A stretch of 64,000 nucleotides of DNA from Alphaproteobacteria bacterium (lineage in GTDB: Bacteria; Pseudomonadota; Alphaproteobacteria; Micavibrionales; Micavibrionaceae). The stretch covers positions 496,001 through 560,000 of the forward strand of contig JAJFGS010000013.1 of the NCBI GenBank assembly GCA_021775995.1. The letters run 5' to 3'. The position numbers and the translations under genes were made by a program. Below, in pieces: positions 8,259-17,978 of this stretch. Numbering within the stretch: position 1 is the first letter of the stretch; every line of letters begins with the position of its first letter. The notes beneath the pieces were generated by a model, which had not been told where the DNA came from, made no database searches, and saw only the letters and a list, made by a program, of their open reading frames with translations.

Positions 8259-10721
8259 TCAATCCAGAGTACGAGCTTCTTCAACGATTTCGTAACATTC
8301 GATAACGTCATTTTCTTTAATATCATCATATTTTTCGAAGGCCATACCACATTCAGTACCTTCTTTTACTTCCTTCACCTCATCTTTAAAGCGTTTCAGT
8401 GTTTTAAGTGTTCCTTCATGAATAACCACATCATCACGAAGTAGGCGTACACCAGCTCCACGTTTCACCATACCTGTGGTGACCATACAGCCCGCAATGT
8501 TCCCATATTTGGAAATATTGAAAACTTGGCGGATTTGCGCCTGACCGAGATATTCTTCGCGCTCTAGCGGATCAAGCATACCGCTTAAGATTGCTTTAGC
8601 ATCATCAATAACGTTATAGATGATGTTGTAATATTTAATCATCACGCCATCACGATCCGCTTGATCACGCGCCTGTGAATTAGCACGGACGTTAAAACCA
8701 ATCAGCATGGCATTTGAGGCACCTGCCAAAGTCACATCAGATTCAGTAATACCACCAACACCAGAGTGAAGAACTTGCACGGCAATTTCATCATTATCTT
8801 CGGTCATTTTGTTTAAAGAACCAATGATAGCCTCAACAGAACCGTGAACATCACCTTTAATGACAACAGACAGTGTTTTCTTGCTGTCTGAATGACTAGC
8901 CGCCAACATGTTTTCAAACGTACGGTTTGATGTAATGGCCATTGCTTGTTTTTCACGTTTTTGATTGGCTCTAAATTCAGCAATTTCACGAGCTTTTGCT
9001 TCATCAGCAACGTTTAAGACATCACCAGCATCTGGTGTACCGTTTAAACCTAATACTTCAACAGGAAGACCAGGACCGGCCTCTTGAATTTGCTCCCCTT
9101 TATCATTGATAAGAGCACGAACTTTACCAAATTCAGCACCGACAACAAATGTATCACCAATTTTAAGTGTTCCATTTTGAACGAGTACTGTAGCAACAGA
9201 ACCACGACCCGGTTCCATTTTGGCTTCAACAACCGCACCTTGCGCATCACGATTTGGGTTTGCTTTCAATTCAAGAATTTCAGATTGAAGAACAATCGCC
9301 TCAACCAATTTATCCAGATTTGTCTTTTGTAGCGCAGAAACTTCAACACATTGAATTTCACCGCCCATGTCTTCAACAATCAATTCATGTTGAAGAAGGT
9401 CTTGTTTAACCTTCATTGGATTTGCGTCAGGCAAGTCAATTTTATTAACGGCCACAATAATAGGTACTTCAGCAGCTTTTGCATGGTTAATCGCTTCGAT
9501 AGTTTGCGGCATGATACTGTCTGCGGCAGAGACAACGATAACAACAATATCAGTTACATTCGCACCACGTGCACGCATTTCAGTAAAGGCGGCATGACCT
9601 GGTGTATCTAAGAATGTTACTTTTTCACCAGAACTCACTTTGATTTGATAAGCCCCAATATGTTGCGTAATGCCACCAGCTTCGCCAGCAACAACATCTG
9701 TTTCATGCAACGCATCAAGAAGGGATGTTTTACCATGATCTACATGACCCATAATTGTAACAACAGGAGCGCGGGCAATTAGATCTTTTGGATCATCTTC
9801 AACACCTTCAATACCTATCTCAATATCAGATTCAGTAACACGTTTAATTTTATGACCAAAATCTTCAATAACAAGTTCAGCCGTATCAGCATCAATCACT
9901 TCATTGATTGTTGCCATGACACCAAGCTTCATTAAAGATTTTATAACATCGACACCACGTTCAGCCATACGGTTTGCAAGCTCTTCTACCGTAATAGTTT
10001 CAGGAACAGTAACTTCACGAAAAACCTTTTCAGCTTCTTGTTTTGGACCCTGAGAAGCTAAACGTGCTTTTTCACGCGCACGTTTTTGTGCCGCCATAGA
10101 CATACCGCGATCACGTTCAAAATTATTATTCAAAACTTGAGTTACAGTAATCTTACCTCCACGACGTCTATCATTATCACGAGGGTTACGAGATGGTTTT
10201 TTAAACTGATCACGCTCCGTCTCTTTCTTAATGGCAGGTACGGGCGCTGATTCCCTAAACTTTTGTTGATTGGCCGTATCAACAACTTCAGCTTTAGATT
10301 TCTCTTCTTCTTCAATACGAAGAAGCTCTTCTAATTCTGCCTTACGCGCTTCATGCGTCGTCGGCATTTTTTCAGTTGCGCTACTTTTTGAAGGCGGAGG
10401 AGGTATTTTACTATCTGTATTACCTTCGTTTTCAAGAGCTTCTTTCAACGCCTTCGCCCGTGCATCACGTTCACTTGATGTTAAGTTCTCAAGTGAAGAG
10501 GGGGGGTTTCCTTGCGGCGTTGTTGGCGCTGAATGATCTGGTGTTTGAATAGCACCGCGTCCTGCAGAACGCTTACGACGAACTTCGACAACTGTTCCTG
10601 CAGGTTTAGCACCAGCCGTCGCAGTTTTTAAGCTTAACGTCCCGCCCTTTAAACCCAAAGGTTTCTTTTTAGGAGCGTCTTCAGCTTTTGTGTCATCATC
10701 AGTCTTTTTACTATCGGTCAT
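8259..10721 (-). CDS. infB: Translation initiation factor IF-2
   Basis: The GTPase that brings initiator tRNA to the 30S subunit. The 820-residue protein has a long charged N-terminal region (about 1-240, lysine/glutamate-rich), an IF2_N-like segment (about 240-300), and the G domain from about 318: GHVDHGKT (325-332, G1), DTPGHAAF (G3) and NKID (G4), then domains II-IV. The C-terminus has the fMet-tRNA-binding fold with the [19 protein letters not shown] stretch. The N-terminal tract has a glycine/proline-rich variable part as in other alphaproteobacteria. The ylxR gene often found between nusA and infB is absent here. Confidence 0.98.
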   Translation of the reverse strand: MTDSKKTDDDTKAEDAPKKKPLGLKGGTLSLKTATAGAKPAGTVVEVRRKRSAGRGAIQTPDHSAPTTPQGNPPSSLENLTSSERDARAKALKEALENEGNTDSKIPPPPSKSSATEKMPTTHEARKAELEELLRIEEEEKSKAEVVDTANQQKFRESAPVPAIKKETERDQFKKPSRNPRDNDRRRGGKITVTQVLNNNFERDRGMSMAAQKRAREKARLASQGPKQEAEKVFREVTVPETITVEELANRMAERGVDVIKSLMKLGVMATINEVIDADTAELVIEDFGHKIKRVTESDIEIGIEGVEDDPKDLIARAPVVTIMGHVDHGKTSLLDALHETDVVAGEAGGITQHIGAYQIKVSSGEKVTFLDTPGHAAFTEMRARGANVTDIVVIVVSAADSIMPQTIEAINHAKAAEVPIIVAVNKIDLPDANPMKVKQDLLQHELIVEDMGGEIQCVEVSALQKTNLDKLVEAIVLQSEILELKANPNRDAQGAVVEAKMEPGRGSVATVLVQNGTLKIGDTFVVGAEFGKVRALINDKGEQIQEAGPGLPVEVLGLNGTPDAGDVLNVADEAKAREIAEFRANQKREKQAMAITSNRTFENMLAASHSDSKKTLSVVIKGDVHGSVEAIIGSLNKMTEDNDEIAVQVLHSGVGGITESDVTLAGASNAMLIGFNVRANSQARDQADRDGVMIKYYNIIYNVIDDAKAILSGMLDPLEREEYLGQAQIRQVFNISKYGNIAGCMVTTGMVKRGAGVRLLRDDVVIHEGTLKTLKRFKDEVKEVKEGTECGMAFEKYDDIKENDVIECYEIVEEARTLD

Positions 10722-10815
10722 ATTTTGCCTTTGTTATTTTTATAGCACTTAATCTAATTATTTAAAATCAGAGAGATGCCATAAGTGTAAAGGCAAATAT
10801 CTGATTAGCTTATGA

Positions 10816-10844
10816 GTACCCTCATACGCGCAAGCGCGAGGGGG
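10816..10844. repeat. Short GC palindrome, gene-border family, copy 4
   Basis: TACCCTC-atacGCGC-aa-GCGC-GAGGGGG lies immediately beyond the nusA stop codon, in the nusA-infB gap. The gap (10722-10844) holds no gene. Confidence 0.7.
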
Positions 10845-12422
10845 CTACGCATTTGAAGCAACAGCCTCCTCAGCTGGTGTTTCTGTACCATTATCATTTT
10901 CAGCGGCTTCAGCCTCAGCTGCTGCTGCATCTTCTTCAGCAAACCAATGTTCACGTGCTTTCATAATCAACGCTTCTGCATCACGCGGCTTCATAGCACC
11001 CTCACCAAGAATTTCAATAAGCTCATCTGTTGCCAAGTCTGCCAAATCATCGCGACTTTTCACTTCGTTTTCACCAAGCTTAATAATAATTTCTGGTGTT
11101 AGACCTTCAAATTCCATGAGATCATCTTTGATGCCAAGTTCAGCGCGCTTCGTTTCAAGTTCTTTTTCTTGCGCTTCAATCCATGCTGCACCACGATTGA
11201 TAAGTTCTTGCCCAATATCTTCGTCAAAACCTTCAATTTCAACCATTTCCTCAATGGGTGTTTCGGCAATTTCACGAACAGATGTAAAGCCTTCAGCAAT
11301 AAGCAGTTGGGCAATCATCTCATCAATATCGAGAGCAACGATGAAGAGTTCAGAACGCGATTTAAATTCTTCAGCGCGACGGTCTGATTCTTCTTCTTCC
11401 GTCATAATGTCTATATCCCAACCGACAAGCATAGAAGCAAGACGAACATTTTGACCACGACGACCAATAGCCAGAGAAAGCTGTTCTTCAGGAACAACAA
11501 CATCCATACGTTTTTTATCTTCGTCCATGACAACTTTTGCCACTTCAGCAGGCTGTAGGGCAGAAATAATGAAGCTACCTAAGTCTTCAGTCCAAGGAAT
11601 GATGTCAATTTTCTCACCTTGAAGCTCATTTACTACGGCCTGCACGCGTGATCCACGCATACCAACACAAGCACCAACAGGATCAATGCTGTTGTCACGT
11701 GATTGAACAGCTATTTTAGCACGGCTACCCGCATCACGCGCAACAGCTTTAATTTCAATCATGCCATCATAAATTTCTGGCACTTCTTGCGTAAATAGTT
11801 TGGCCATAAAGTCAGGGTGAGTCCGTGACATAAAGATTTGAGGACCACGTTGTTCTTCACGCACTTCATAGATGTAAGCACGCACACGGTCACCATTTTT
11901 AAGATGTTCACGCGGAATACATTCTTCGCGGCGTAAATAACCTTCGGCGCGACCACCACCAATATCAATTGTAACGTTACCGTATTCAACACGTTTGATA
12001 ACACCATTAATGATTTCACCTGTACGATCTTTAAATTCAAGATACTGACGAGCACGCTCAGCTTCACGGACTTTTTGTACAATAACCTGTTTCGCTGTTT
12101 GAGCCGCAATACGTCCAAAATCTAGAGGAGGGAGTTCATCAATAAGAAAATCACCAACTTTAGCGTCTTTCTTTTCACGTTGTGCTTGTTCAAGCGTTAA
12201 TTGACGGATTTCTTCTTCTTCCCCAAGCTGTTCAACAACTTCACGATAACGTTTCAAATCAATAACACCGCTTTTGCGATTAATTGTCGCGCGGATATCA
12301 TGGTCATGACCATATTTTGAGCGCCCAGCTTTTTGAATAGCTTCTTCCATCGCCTCCAGAACGAGTTCACGATCAATCCCTTTTTCACGGGCAACGACAT
12401 CGGCAACTTGTAACATTTCCAT
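10845..12422 (-). CDS. nusA: Transcription termination/antitermination protein NusA
   Basis: Binds RNA polymerase and modulates pausing, termination and antitermination. In the 525-residue protein the N-terminal polymerase-binding domain (about 1-125) is followed by an S1 domain (about 130-200, GEIINGVIKRVEYGNVTIDI), KH1 and KH2 (about 225-375, with GACVGMRGSRVQAVVNEL and LAIGRRGQNVRLASML) and two C-terminal helix-hairpin-helix acidic repeats (about 385-500). The end is alanine/glutamate-rich. It lies between rimP and infB as usual. A second ATG two codons in is equally possible. Confidence 0.98.
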   Translation of the reverse strand: MEMLQVADVVAREKGIDRELVLEAMEEAIQKAGRSKYGHDHDIRATINRKSGVIDLKRYREVVEQLGEEEEIRQLTLEQAQREKKDAKVGDFLIDELPPLDFGRIAAQTAKQVIVQKVREAERARQYLEFKDRTGEIINGVIKRVEYGNVTIDIGGGRAEGYLRREECIPREHLKNGDRVRAYIYEVREEQRGPQIFMSRTHPDFMAKLFTQEVPEIYDGMIEIKAVARDAGSRAKIAVQSRDNSIDPVGACVGMRGSRVQAVVNELQGEKIDIIPWTEDLGSFIISALQPAEVAKVVMDEDKKRMDVVVPEEQLSLAIGRRGQNVRLASMLVGWDIDIMTEEEESDRRAEEFKSRSELFIVALDIDEMIAQLLIAEGFTSVREIAETPIEEMVEIEGFDEDIGQELINRGAAWIEAQEKELETKRAELGIKDDLMEFEGLTPEIIIKLGENEVKSRDDLADLATDELIEILGEGAMKPRDAEALIMKAREHWFAEEDAAAAEAEAAENDNGTETPAEEAVASNA

Positions 12423-12445
12423 TTTAATTTTCCTCTTTTTAGTTT

Positions 12446-12475
12446 AGCCCTCATGCCCGCAAGCGGGAGGAGGCT
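12446..12475. repeat. Short GC palindrome, gene-border family, copy 5
   Basis: AGCC-CTC-atgCCCGC-aa-GCGGGaGGAGGCT, the best-conserved copy, fills the 57-base rimP-nusA gap just upstream of the nusA ribosome binding region. Confidence 0.75.
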
Positions 12476-12479
12476 TAGT

Positions 12480-13019
12480 TTAATTTGTTGTTACTAATTC
12501 TTCTTGTTCAATTTTTTGAGTATTCTCATTTGCTAACTCAAATCTCTTTTTTGTTTCCTTAATCAGATGATCAGTCATAACTAATTTGGCTTTATATATG
12601 CTCTGAAAGGGTAAGTCTACCATCCCTTGATCGGTTTCAAATTGAATGATGTTACCCTCAACCGTGCGGATAAAGCCTCGAAACTTCTTTTGCCCATCGA
12701 TATCTTCACTCAGCTCAATCTTAGCTTCTAAATCATGGAAACGTTCATAATCCTCAATATTAAATAAAGGGCGATCAAGACCAGCAGAACTCACTTCTAA
12801 TCTGTATGCACCATTAATAGGATCATCTACCTCTAACAAAGGTGAGATTTCACGACTTATCTTTGTACATTCTTCTAGATTAAGTTTGCCAGTGGTTGGA
12901 TTTTCAGCAAAAATTCCTAAAACATCGCCTTTATATTCAACCCATAAGAGGTTAATCCCTAATTCTGTTATGACAGGGGATATGATATCAGCAACTCTAT
13001 TTTCCAATGCACTTTGCAT
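12480..13019 (-). CDS. rimP: Ribosome maturation factor RimP
   Basis: Needed for assembly of the 30S subunit. The 179-residue protein has the N-terminal domain (about 1-85) with LEECTKISREISPLLEVDDP (about 47-66) and the motif YRLEVSSAGLDRPLF (about 72-86), then a C-terminal SH3-like barrel (about 90-150). It is the first gene of the rimP-nusA-infB operon. Upstream, 13020-13319 contains a palindrome at 13031 and a minus-strand terminator-like hairpin at 13106-13142, so the operon may have an attenuated leader. Confidence 0.95.
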   Translation of the reverse strand: MQSALENRVADIISPVITELGINLLWVEYKGDVLGIFAENPTTGKLNLEECTKISREISPLLEVDDPINGAYRLEVSSAGLDRPLFNIEDYERFHDLEAKIELSEDIDGQKKFRGFIRTVEGNIIQFETDQGMVDLPFQSIYKAKLVMTDHLIKETKKRFELANENTQKIEQEELVTTN

Positions 13020-13030
13020 TATTTTTAAAA

Positions 13031-13071
13031 AGCCCTCAAACGCGCTTATTTAATTATTGGCGCGAGGAGGC
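13031..13071. repeat. Short GC palindrome, gene-border family, diverged copy 6
   Basis: AGCCCTC-aaaCGCGC ... GGCGCGAGGAGGC, inverted arms separated by an AT-rich loop, lies 12 bases upstream of the rimP start. It is most like the copy at 3187, which sits in the same position upstream of pnp. Confidence 0.65.
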
Positions 13072-13105
13072 AGTCTCCATAATTATCCATTTTACCTGAA
13101 GCCAT

Positions 13106-13142
13106 TAAAAAAGGCGGGCTTCGAGATTATCGAACCCACCTA
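13106..13142 (-). terminator. Terminator-like hairpin in the rimP leader
   Basis: On the minus strand GGTGGGTTCGA pairs with TCGAAGCCCGCC around a short loop and is followed by TTTTTT. No minus-strand gene ends just upstream of it, since trmB ends 660 bases away, so it could be an attenuator in the leader of rimP-nusA-infB or the end of an unrecognised short transcript. Confidence 0.5.
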
Positions 13143-13319
13143 ACATACATCAGGAATTTATAGGGGTTTATAAGCCTCTGAAGGCTAAAAAGCAAGCTGT
13201 TTTTGGGGTTTGGGGTATATTTTTAGCTGAATTCTCTAAAAAAATCTATTTACATATATATAAACTTGCTGTATAAGCACTACATTATTGATAAATACTG
13301 AACTAAAAGGGTGAATATT

Positions 13320-13790
13320 ATGAAAGCAAGAGAAATGTTTAAAAAAGTTTGGGATTTCGTATTTCTTACAGAAGAACAGCGTCATTATCAACGTACTGAA
13401 GAAGATCATAATAAGGCTGAAGAAGATCATAATAAGGGCATAATGCAAGACCTTCAAAATTTAACAGAAGAAAATTGGGATACAGCGCTTTACGAAGATG
13501 CTCCATCAACCTTTTTTAGAATGAAGGTTAGGAACTATAAAACTGCAGAGATGGCAGCAAAGCATTTAAATGAAAATGCTGTCAAAGAAGGTACATCAAT
13601 TTTTGAAAAACCATTTTCTGCTGCTGAAGTAAAACAAAGAAAGACTGCACCAGCTTATTTGCGCGTCTACAAGACAGATTTTAATCAGATTAATAGAGAC
13701 AGCCTTCGTCTATTTTTTGTTTCTTATAACCTGTCCGAGCCTGAAAAAGCGCCGTATAAAGTGCCGCCTTTCGTCCCAAAACACCTATAA
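13320..13790 (+). CDS. Hypothetical charged protein with internal tandem repeat
   Basis: A 156-residue soluble protein that I do not recognise. AAGGG lies about 9 bases before the ATG at 13320; a GTG at 13311 is a less likely start. An exact 18-base coding duplication gives EEDHNKA-EEDHNKG at about residues 29-42. The rest is helical and charged, with a C-terminal portion (about 115-156) containing LRLFFVSYNLSEPEK. It lies alone on the plus strand between trmB and rimP and converges with trmB 11 bases later. Confidence 0.6.
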   Translation: MKAREMFKKVWDFVFLTEEQRHYQRTEEDHNKAEEDHNKGIMQDLQNLTEENWDTALYEDAPSTFFRMKVRNYKTAEMAAKHLNENAVKEGTSIFEKPFSAAEVKQRKTAPAYLRVYKTDFNQINRDSLRLFFVSYNLSEPEKAPYKVPPFVPKHL

Positions 13791-13801
13791 GCTAGTTTTT
13801 A

Positions 13802-14596
13802 TTACTTTTTAGTAAAAAACAGATAATTCATGTGGTCGCTGCCTTTCGCACCCTTGGTTTCGTAGCGGGTAGGAATCCAACTCTCTGGCGTTTTACGCCA
13901 ATCATCAGCCTTTTGAGCTGTCCACTCAAAATCAGGGTGATTAAAGGTCTCAGTCACCATCCATTCAATAAGATTAACCACATCTGTCGTCATGATGAGC
14001 TTCGCACCTGATTTCATGATGCGTGAGAACTCCGTCAGGTTGGCTTGATTGATAATACGGCGTTGATGATGGCGCGTTTTATGCCATGGATCAGGATTAA
14101 GAACATAAATCTCATCAATTGAGTTTGATGTCAAAGATTTAACCAGTGGAATAGCATCATCCATATGGACACGAATATTGTTAAGTTCTAGGTCGTCGCT
14201 TTCATCTATTTCTTTTAGAAAGGCCGTCATGCCATTGATAAAGGGTTCGGCACCAATGAAATTATTTTCAGGATTGCGGCGCATCATTTCGGCCAAATGC
14301 TCACCATTACCAAAACCAATCTCTAGAATAACTTTGTCGTCATTCCCTGAATTGACGCAGTCAATTTTAGGGGAATCTATTTTTGAAGACTCTCCAGATT
14401 GCCCTAGAATCTGCTTTGCAGATTCAGGCAATGACGTAAGAGAGGGGTTTTTAAATAAGGTTGCGGGTGTAAGGCTGCCAGATTTATCTAAATCAGCAAT
14501 TGATAGAGTAGGGAGCAGATTATCGAGTACATTCTGACGGGTTTTATTGAGCTTACGCCCTGAACGGCGTCCATAAAACCGCCACTCAGTATTCAT
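13802..14596 (-). CDS. trmB: tRNA (guanine46-N7)-methyltransferase with palindromic-element insertion
   Basis: Methylates G46 in the tRNA variable loop using S-adenosylmethionine. Family landmarks: FYGRRSGRKLNKTRQNVLDN near the N-terminus, the SAM-binding EIGFGNGEHLAEMM, and the signature NPDPWHKTRHHQRRIINQ. At 264 residues it is longer than typical bacterial TrmB. The excess is a stretch between ATLFKNP and KVILEIGFG that is encoded by a 99-bp palindromic element (14338-14436). Both flanks remain in the family frame, so the gene is probably functional with an inserted loop. It lies between metK and rimP; AGAGTAGC precedes the start. Confidence 0.94.
   Translation of the reverse strand: MNTEWRFYGRRSGRKLNKTRQNVLDNLLPTLSIADLDKSGSLTPATLFKNPSLTSLPESAKQILGQSGESSKIDSPKIDCVNSGNDDKVILEIGFGNGEHLAEMMRRNPENNFIGAEPFINGMTAFLKEIDESDDLELNNIRVHMDDAIPLVKSLTSNSIDEIYVLNPDPWHKTRHHQRRIINQANLTEFSRIMKSGAKLIMTTDVVNLIEWMVTETFNHPDFEWTAQKADDWRKTPESWIPTRYETKGAKGSDHMNYLFFTKK
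14338..14436. repeat. Palindromic element inserted in trmB coding sequence
   Basis: Ends CGTCATTCCCTGA and TCAGGCAATGACG are inverted copies with one mismatch. Inside are two hairpins: ATTCCC..AATTGAC/GTCAATT..GGGGAAT on the left and ATTGCC..GAATCTGC/GCAGATTC..GGCAAT on the right, the same two-hairpin design as the elements at 6198 and 60041. The span is 99 bp, or 33 codons, with no stop in the trmB frame. Confidence 0.85.
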
Positions 14597-14620
14597 GATG
14601 CTACTCTTGAAGGACTGTTA

Positions 14621-15823
14621 TCAGCCAATAGCTTTTTGAAGTGCATCAACAAGATCTGTTTTTTCCCATGAGAAACCACCATCTGCTTCTGGTTCACGTC
14701 CAAAGTGGCCATAAGCCGCCGTACGGGCATAAATTGGTTTATGAAGGTCAAGATGTTTACGAATCCCCATTGGACTAAGATCTATAGATTTATTGATAGC
14801 TTCTTCTAACAACATTTCTGAAACCGTTCCTGTACCGTGCGTATTCACAAACAGAGAAATAGGTTTTGCAACACCAATGGCATAAGAAACTTGGATTGTA
14901 CATCTTTCAGCATACCCCGCTGCAACAATATTTTTAGCAACATAACGTGCTGCATAAGCTGCTGAACGGTCAACCTTTGATGGATCTTTACCAGAAAAAG
15001 CACCACCACCGTGAGGAGCCGCACCACCGTAAGTATCAACAATAATTTTGCGGCCCGTTAAACCAGCATCCCCCACAGGACCGCCGATAACAAAACGACC
15101 CGTTGGATTCACATAAAGCTCTTCATCTGGGCACATCCAACCTTCTGGTAATATTTTTTCAATATGAGGGCGAACCATTTCACGAACATCGGCTTGAGAT
15201 ACATTTTCAGTATGCTGTGTTGAAACAACAACAGAAGCAGCCTTTACTGGCTTCCCATCTTTATAAATAAGAGACACTTGAGATTTTGCATCAGGACCTA
15301 AATCAGGTAAAGAGCCATCGTGGCGACCATTAGAAAGAGCATGTAAAACATCATGTGAATATTGAATGGCTGCAGGCATTAATGACTCTGTTTCACGACA
15401 AGCATAACCAAACATAATACCTTGGTCACCAGCCCCTTCAGCATCCACGCCTTGGGCGATGTCTACACTTTGTGAATGGGCGCGAACATCAAAACGGGCT
15501 GTTTTCCAGCTAAAACCTTTTTGATCGTAACCAATTTTTTTAATAACCTTGCGTGCGAGCTCTTCCATTTTATCTGGCGTAATACTGTCTGGACCGCGCG
15601 TCTCACCAAAAATACCAACATAGTCTGTTGTTACTGCTGTTTCGACAGCGACACGAGATTCGGGGTCAGCTTCTAAAAAAGCATCAACAATTGCATCAGA
15701 AATTTGATCACAAATTTTGTCAGGGTGACCTTCGGAGACGGACTCACTCGTAAAGGTATAATTTTTTACGGCAGTTTCATTCATAGGTCTAATATCTTGT
15801 ATTTCAGCGGTTTGTGCAGACAT
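14621..15823 (-). CDS. metK: S-adenosylmethionine synthetase
   Basis: Makes SAM from methionine and ATP; SAM feeds the neighbouring methyltransferase TrmB and the radical-SAM enzyme MiaB. The 400-residue protein has [20 protein letters not shown] (about 24-43), [16 protein letters not shown] (about 130-145) and the phosphate loop [16 protein letters not shown] (about 271-286), all standard. The N-terminal extension of about 15 residues before the second ATG is not conserved in the family, so the second ATG (codon 14) is a possible start. I recognised no SAM riboswitch in the 87 bases upstream. Confidence 0.98.
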   Translation of the reverse strand: MSAQTAEIQDIRPMNETAVKNYTFTSESVSEGHPDKICDQISDAIVDAFLEADPESRVAVETAVTTDYVGIFGETRGPDSITPDKMEELARKVIKKIGYDQKGFSWKTARFDVRAHSQSVDIAQGVDAEGAGDQGIMFGYACRETESLMPAAIQYSHDVLHALSNGRHDGSLPDLGPDAKSQVSLIYKDGKPVKAASVVVSTQHTENVSQADVREMVRPHIEKILPEGWMCPDEELYVNPTGRFVIGGPVGDAGLTGRKIIVDTYGGAAPHGGGAFSGKDPSKVDRSAAYAARYVAKNIVAAGYAERCTIQVSYAIGVAKPISLFVNTHGTGTVSEMLLEEAINKSIDLSPMGIRKHLDLHKPIYARTAAYGHFGREPEADGGFSWEKTDLVDALQKAIG

Positions 15824-15910
15824 AGTTTACATCCATTCTTAATTAAAATTTTCATGAGGTTAATGTTTAATGAGCGGGAGTGCAAGGGAAATAGGGAAAA
15901 ACAGGGGAAA

Positions 15911-16357
15911 TTACTCCTTAAGGTTCTCGGCCATTGTTTTAATAAATTTAAGAAGATTCTTTCTTAATTGAGGATCTTCCAAGGAGTAGTATATTTTTAA
16001 TAACTCGTCTGTTTCTTTTTGTGAGATGCTGTCATTATAGGACGGGTCGAGCGGCGATTGTGAATTATCCGACATACCTAAATTTTCTTGTTTTATGCCA
16101 GTAACAAAACTTTCTAGCGGTTCTTTCATAAAACTACTTAGTTCGTATAGACGGCTAAAGCTTATACGGTTTTTACCATTTTCATATTTTTGAATCTGTT
16201 GAAAAGAAACCCCAAGCTTATCAGCAATATCTTCTTGCGTTAGGTTTTTCTTTTTACGAATTTCTTTGAGGCGGCCGCCAATAAGCTGATCAATTTCTTG
16301 CGCTTGACCCTTTTTCTTATCATTTAACTGATAATCAATTGTTGTTTGTTGTTTCAA
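15911..16357 (-). CDS. XRE-family helix-turn-helix transcriptional regulator
   Basis: A soluble DNA-binding protein. The HTH spans GGRLKEIRKKKNLTQEDIAD and LGVSFQQIQKYENGKNRIS, a typical Cro/C1-type domain, followed by a C-terminal tail of about 70 residues. A regulator of this type between lnt and metK is common in alphaproteobacteria. There is no in-frame ATG ahead of the HTH. I start it at TTG 16357 because GGGA lies 8 bases upstream; another TTG at 16417 would add 20 residues with no family resemblance. The target is unknown. Confidence 0.85.
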   Translation of the reverse strand: MKQQTTIDYQLNDKKKGQAQEIDQLIGGRLKEIRKKKNLTQEDIADKLGVSFQQIQKYENGKNRISFSRLYELSSFMKEPLESFVTGIKQENLGMSDNSQSPLDPSYNDSISQKETDELLKIYYSLEDPQLRKNLLKFIKTMAENLKE

Positions 16358-16460
16358 TTTTTCTATCCCAAATCCTAATTTAATACGAAAAATAGCAAAG
16401 CCTGCGATGGTATGCAAGGGGGCGGTTATATGGCTTTTAGATTAGCTTTCAATGCTACGG

Positions 16461-17978
16461 CTATGAAATGCGCTTTCCTCTAAAAAATAGACATAAAAAC
16501 AAACAGATAGATGAAAATATTATATAAATAAAATCATTATACAAACTATAAATAGTTGGTTTTTTAAGAGCTTTTGGCAAAGTATTTTCTATACTGCCCT
16601 GTTTTAAAAGCTCTAATTGAGCAATAACGCGACCATAAGGATCAATAATTCCAGATATACCCGTATTGGCAGAACGAAGAACGGGGATTCCTTGTTCAAT
16701 AGCACGAAAACGCGCCTGTGCAAAATGTTGGTGAGGCCCCGCACTGTCACCATACCAAGCATCATTTGTAATTGTTAGAATATAATCTGGGCGCACCATT
16801 TCATTATTGACGGTACTTTGTGGAAAAATAATTTCGTAACAGATAAGAGGAGTGAAGGAAGGATATCCTTTGACATTAATTGTTTTGGGACCAGAACCAC
16901 GTTTAAACCCAGAAAATTGTGTGACCGTGGGTAAGGGAATAAATTTTTGAAACGGAATATATTCTCCAAATGGAACAAGATGACTTTTAGCATAAAGTTT
17001 TGCTCCTCTTTTATTCTTGGTCCAAGTAAGCAGGGCATTATAATAATTAATTTTTGATGTTGTTTCATCAGGCTGCATTGTTAATGCTCCCGACAATAGA
17101 ATAGCATTATCACCCAGCATGGTTCTTATGCGTTGATTTGCCGTTTGATTGTTCAGCAATATTGGTGGGATAGCCGTTTCAGGCCAAATGACAATATGCT
17201 TTTTATTATTATCTAATGAGCCTTGAAGAGTTGATGTTAGTTTCTCAAAGTTATTAGCGAGCTCTTCGTTCTGCCATTTTTTTTCTTGGGCAATGTTTGG
17301 CTGAATAATATGAACATTGATATTTTCATCAAATTGAACATCGGCATTTTTAAGTTTTTGATGACCATAGATAAATGTGCCGACAAAACTTAAGATAACA
17401 ACCAGAGAGAGTGGGGCCTTATATTTACCATCAGTAAATAAGTAACCTAACAAGCCACCCCAAATAATAGTGAATAAGGTCAACCCATAAGGTCCAACAA
17501 TGCTTAAAGATTGAGATATGGTAGCAACAGAAGCAAGACCATACCCATATAAATTCCAAGGAAAGCCTGTAAAAACAAAGCCGCGTACCCATTCAGACAG
17601 TGATAAAAATAAACAAAACCCTATAAATTTTATAAGATTTTCATTCTTAAATAAGATGTGATTAATTGTAAGAAAAAGTGCGGTGAATAAGGAGAGGAGA
17701 GTAGGGAGGGCGATAACCGCCAATGGCCAAACCCATTTATAATCATTCCCTTCAACCAAGAGGGCATTACCTATCCAATTTAATCCTGTGACAAAATAAC
17801 CTAATGCAAAAATAAAACTAAGAAGAAAAACCTGTTTTTTGTTTTCAAGACTTTGGTAAAAAAAGTAAAAAAGTCCGAAGCAGGGGAATATCAAAAACCA
17901 TAAATCATAGGGAGCTTGTACAAAGGCAAGCGCAATACCTGATAGCAAAGCAAAAATTAACTTTATAAAAAAACTCAT
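16461..17978 (-). CDS. lnt: Apolipoprotein N-acyltransferase
   Basis: Adds the third acyl chain to outer-membrane lipoproteins in the inner membrane. The 505-residue protein has about seven hydrophobic segments in residues 1-205 and a periplasmic nitrilase domain from about 220 to 465, then a final membrane helix (about 480-500). The catalytic triad is visible as Glu267 (IWPETAIP), Lys331 (AKSHLVPFGEY) and Cys380 (LICYEIIFP). Its start overlaps the corC stop by 4 bases, as in many relatives. It works with the LolCD system encoded at the other end of the window. Confidence 0.97.
   Translation of the reverse strand: MSFFIKLIFALLSGIALAFVQAPYDLWFLIFPCFGLFYFFYQSLENKKQVFLLSFIFALGYFVTGLNWIGNALLVEGNDYKWVWPLAVIALPTLLSLFTALFLTINHILFKNENLIKFIGFCLFLSLSEWVRGFVFTGFPWNLYGYGLASVATISQSLSIVGPYGLTLFTIIWGGLLGYLFTDGKYKAPLSLVVILSFVGTFIYGHQKLKNADVQFDENINVHIIQPNIAQEKKWQNEELANNFEKLTSTLQGSLDNNKKHIVIWPETAIPPILLNNQTANQRIRTMLGDNAILLSGALTMQPDETTSKINYYNALLTWTKNKRGAKLYAKSHLVPFGEYIPFQKFIPLPTVTQFSGFKRGSGPKTINVKGYPSFTPLICYEIIFPQSTVNNEMVRPDYILTITNDAWYGDSAGPHQHFAQARFRAIEQGIPVLRSANTGISGIIDPYGRVIAQLELLKQGSIENTLPKALKKPTIYSLYNDFIYIIFSSICLFLCLFFRGKRIS

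Noticed and set aside
8249-8350. Longer form of the membrane protein after infB, starting inside infB
   Set aside because: The extra 34 residues are the shadow of the infB C-terminus; the ATG after the infB stop is more plausible.
11116-11454. Serine-rich plus-strand frame opposite nusA
   Set aside because: Typical antisense shadow of an acidic/lysine-rich protein, with no family motif or ribosome binding site. Similar frames opposite corC and the coiled-coil gene were rejected for the same reason.
15824-15910. SAM riboswitch in the metK leader
   Set aside because: The 87 bases were checked for known SAM-type elements; no recognisable conserved core was seen.
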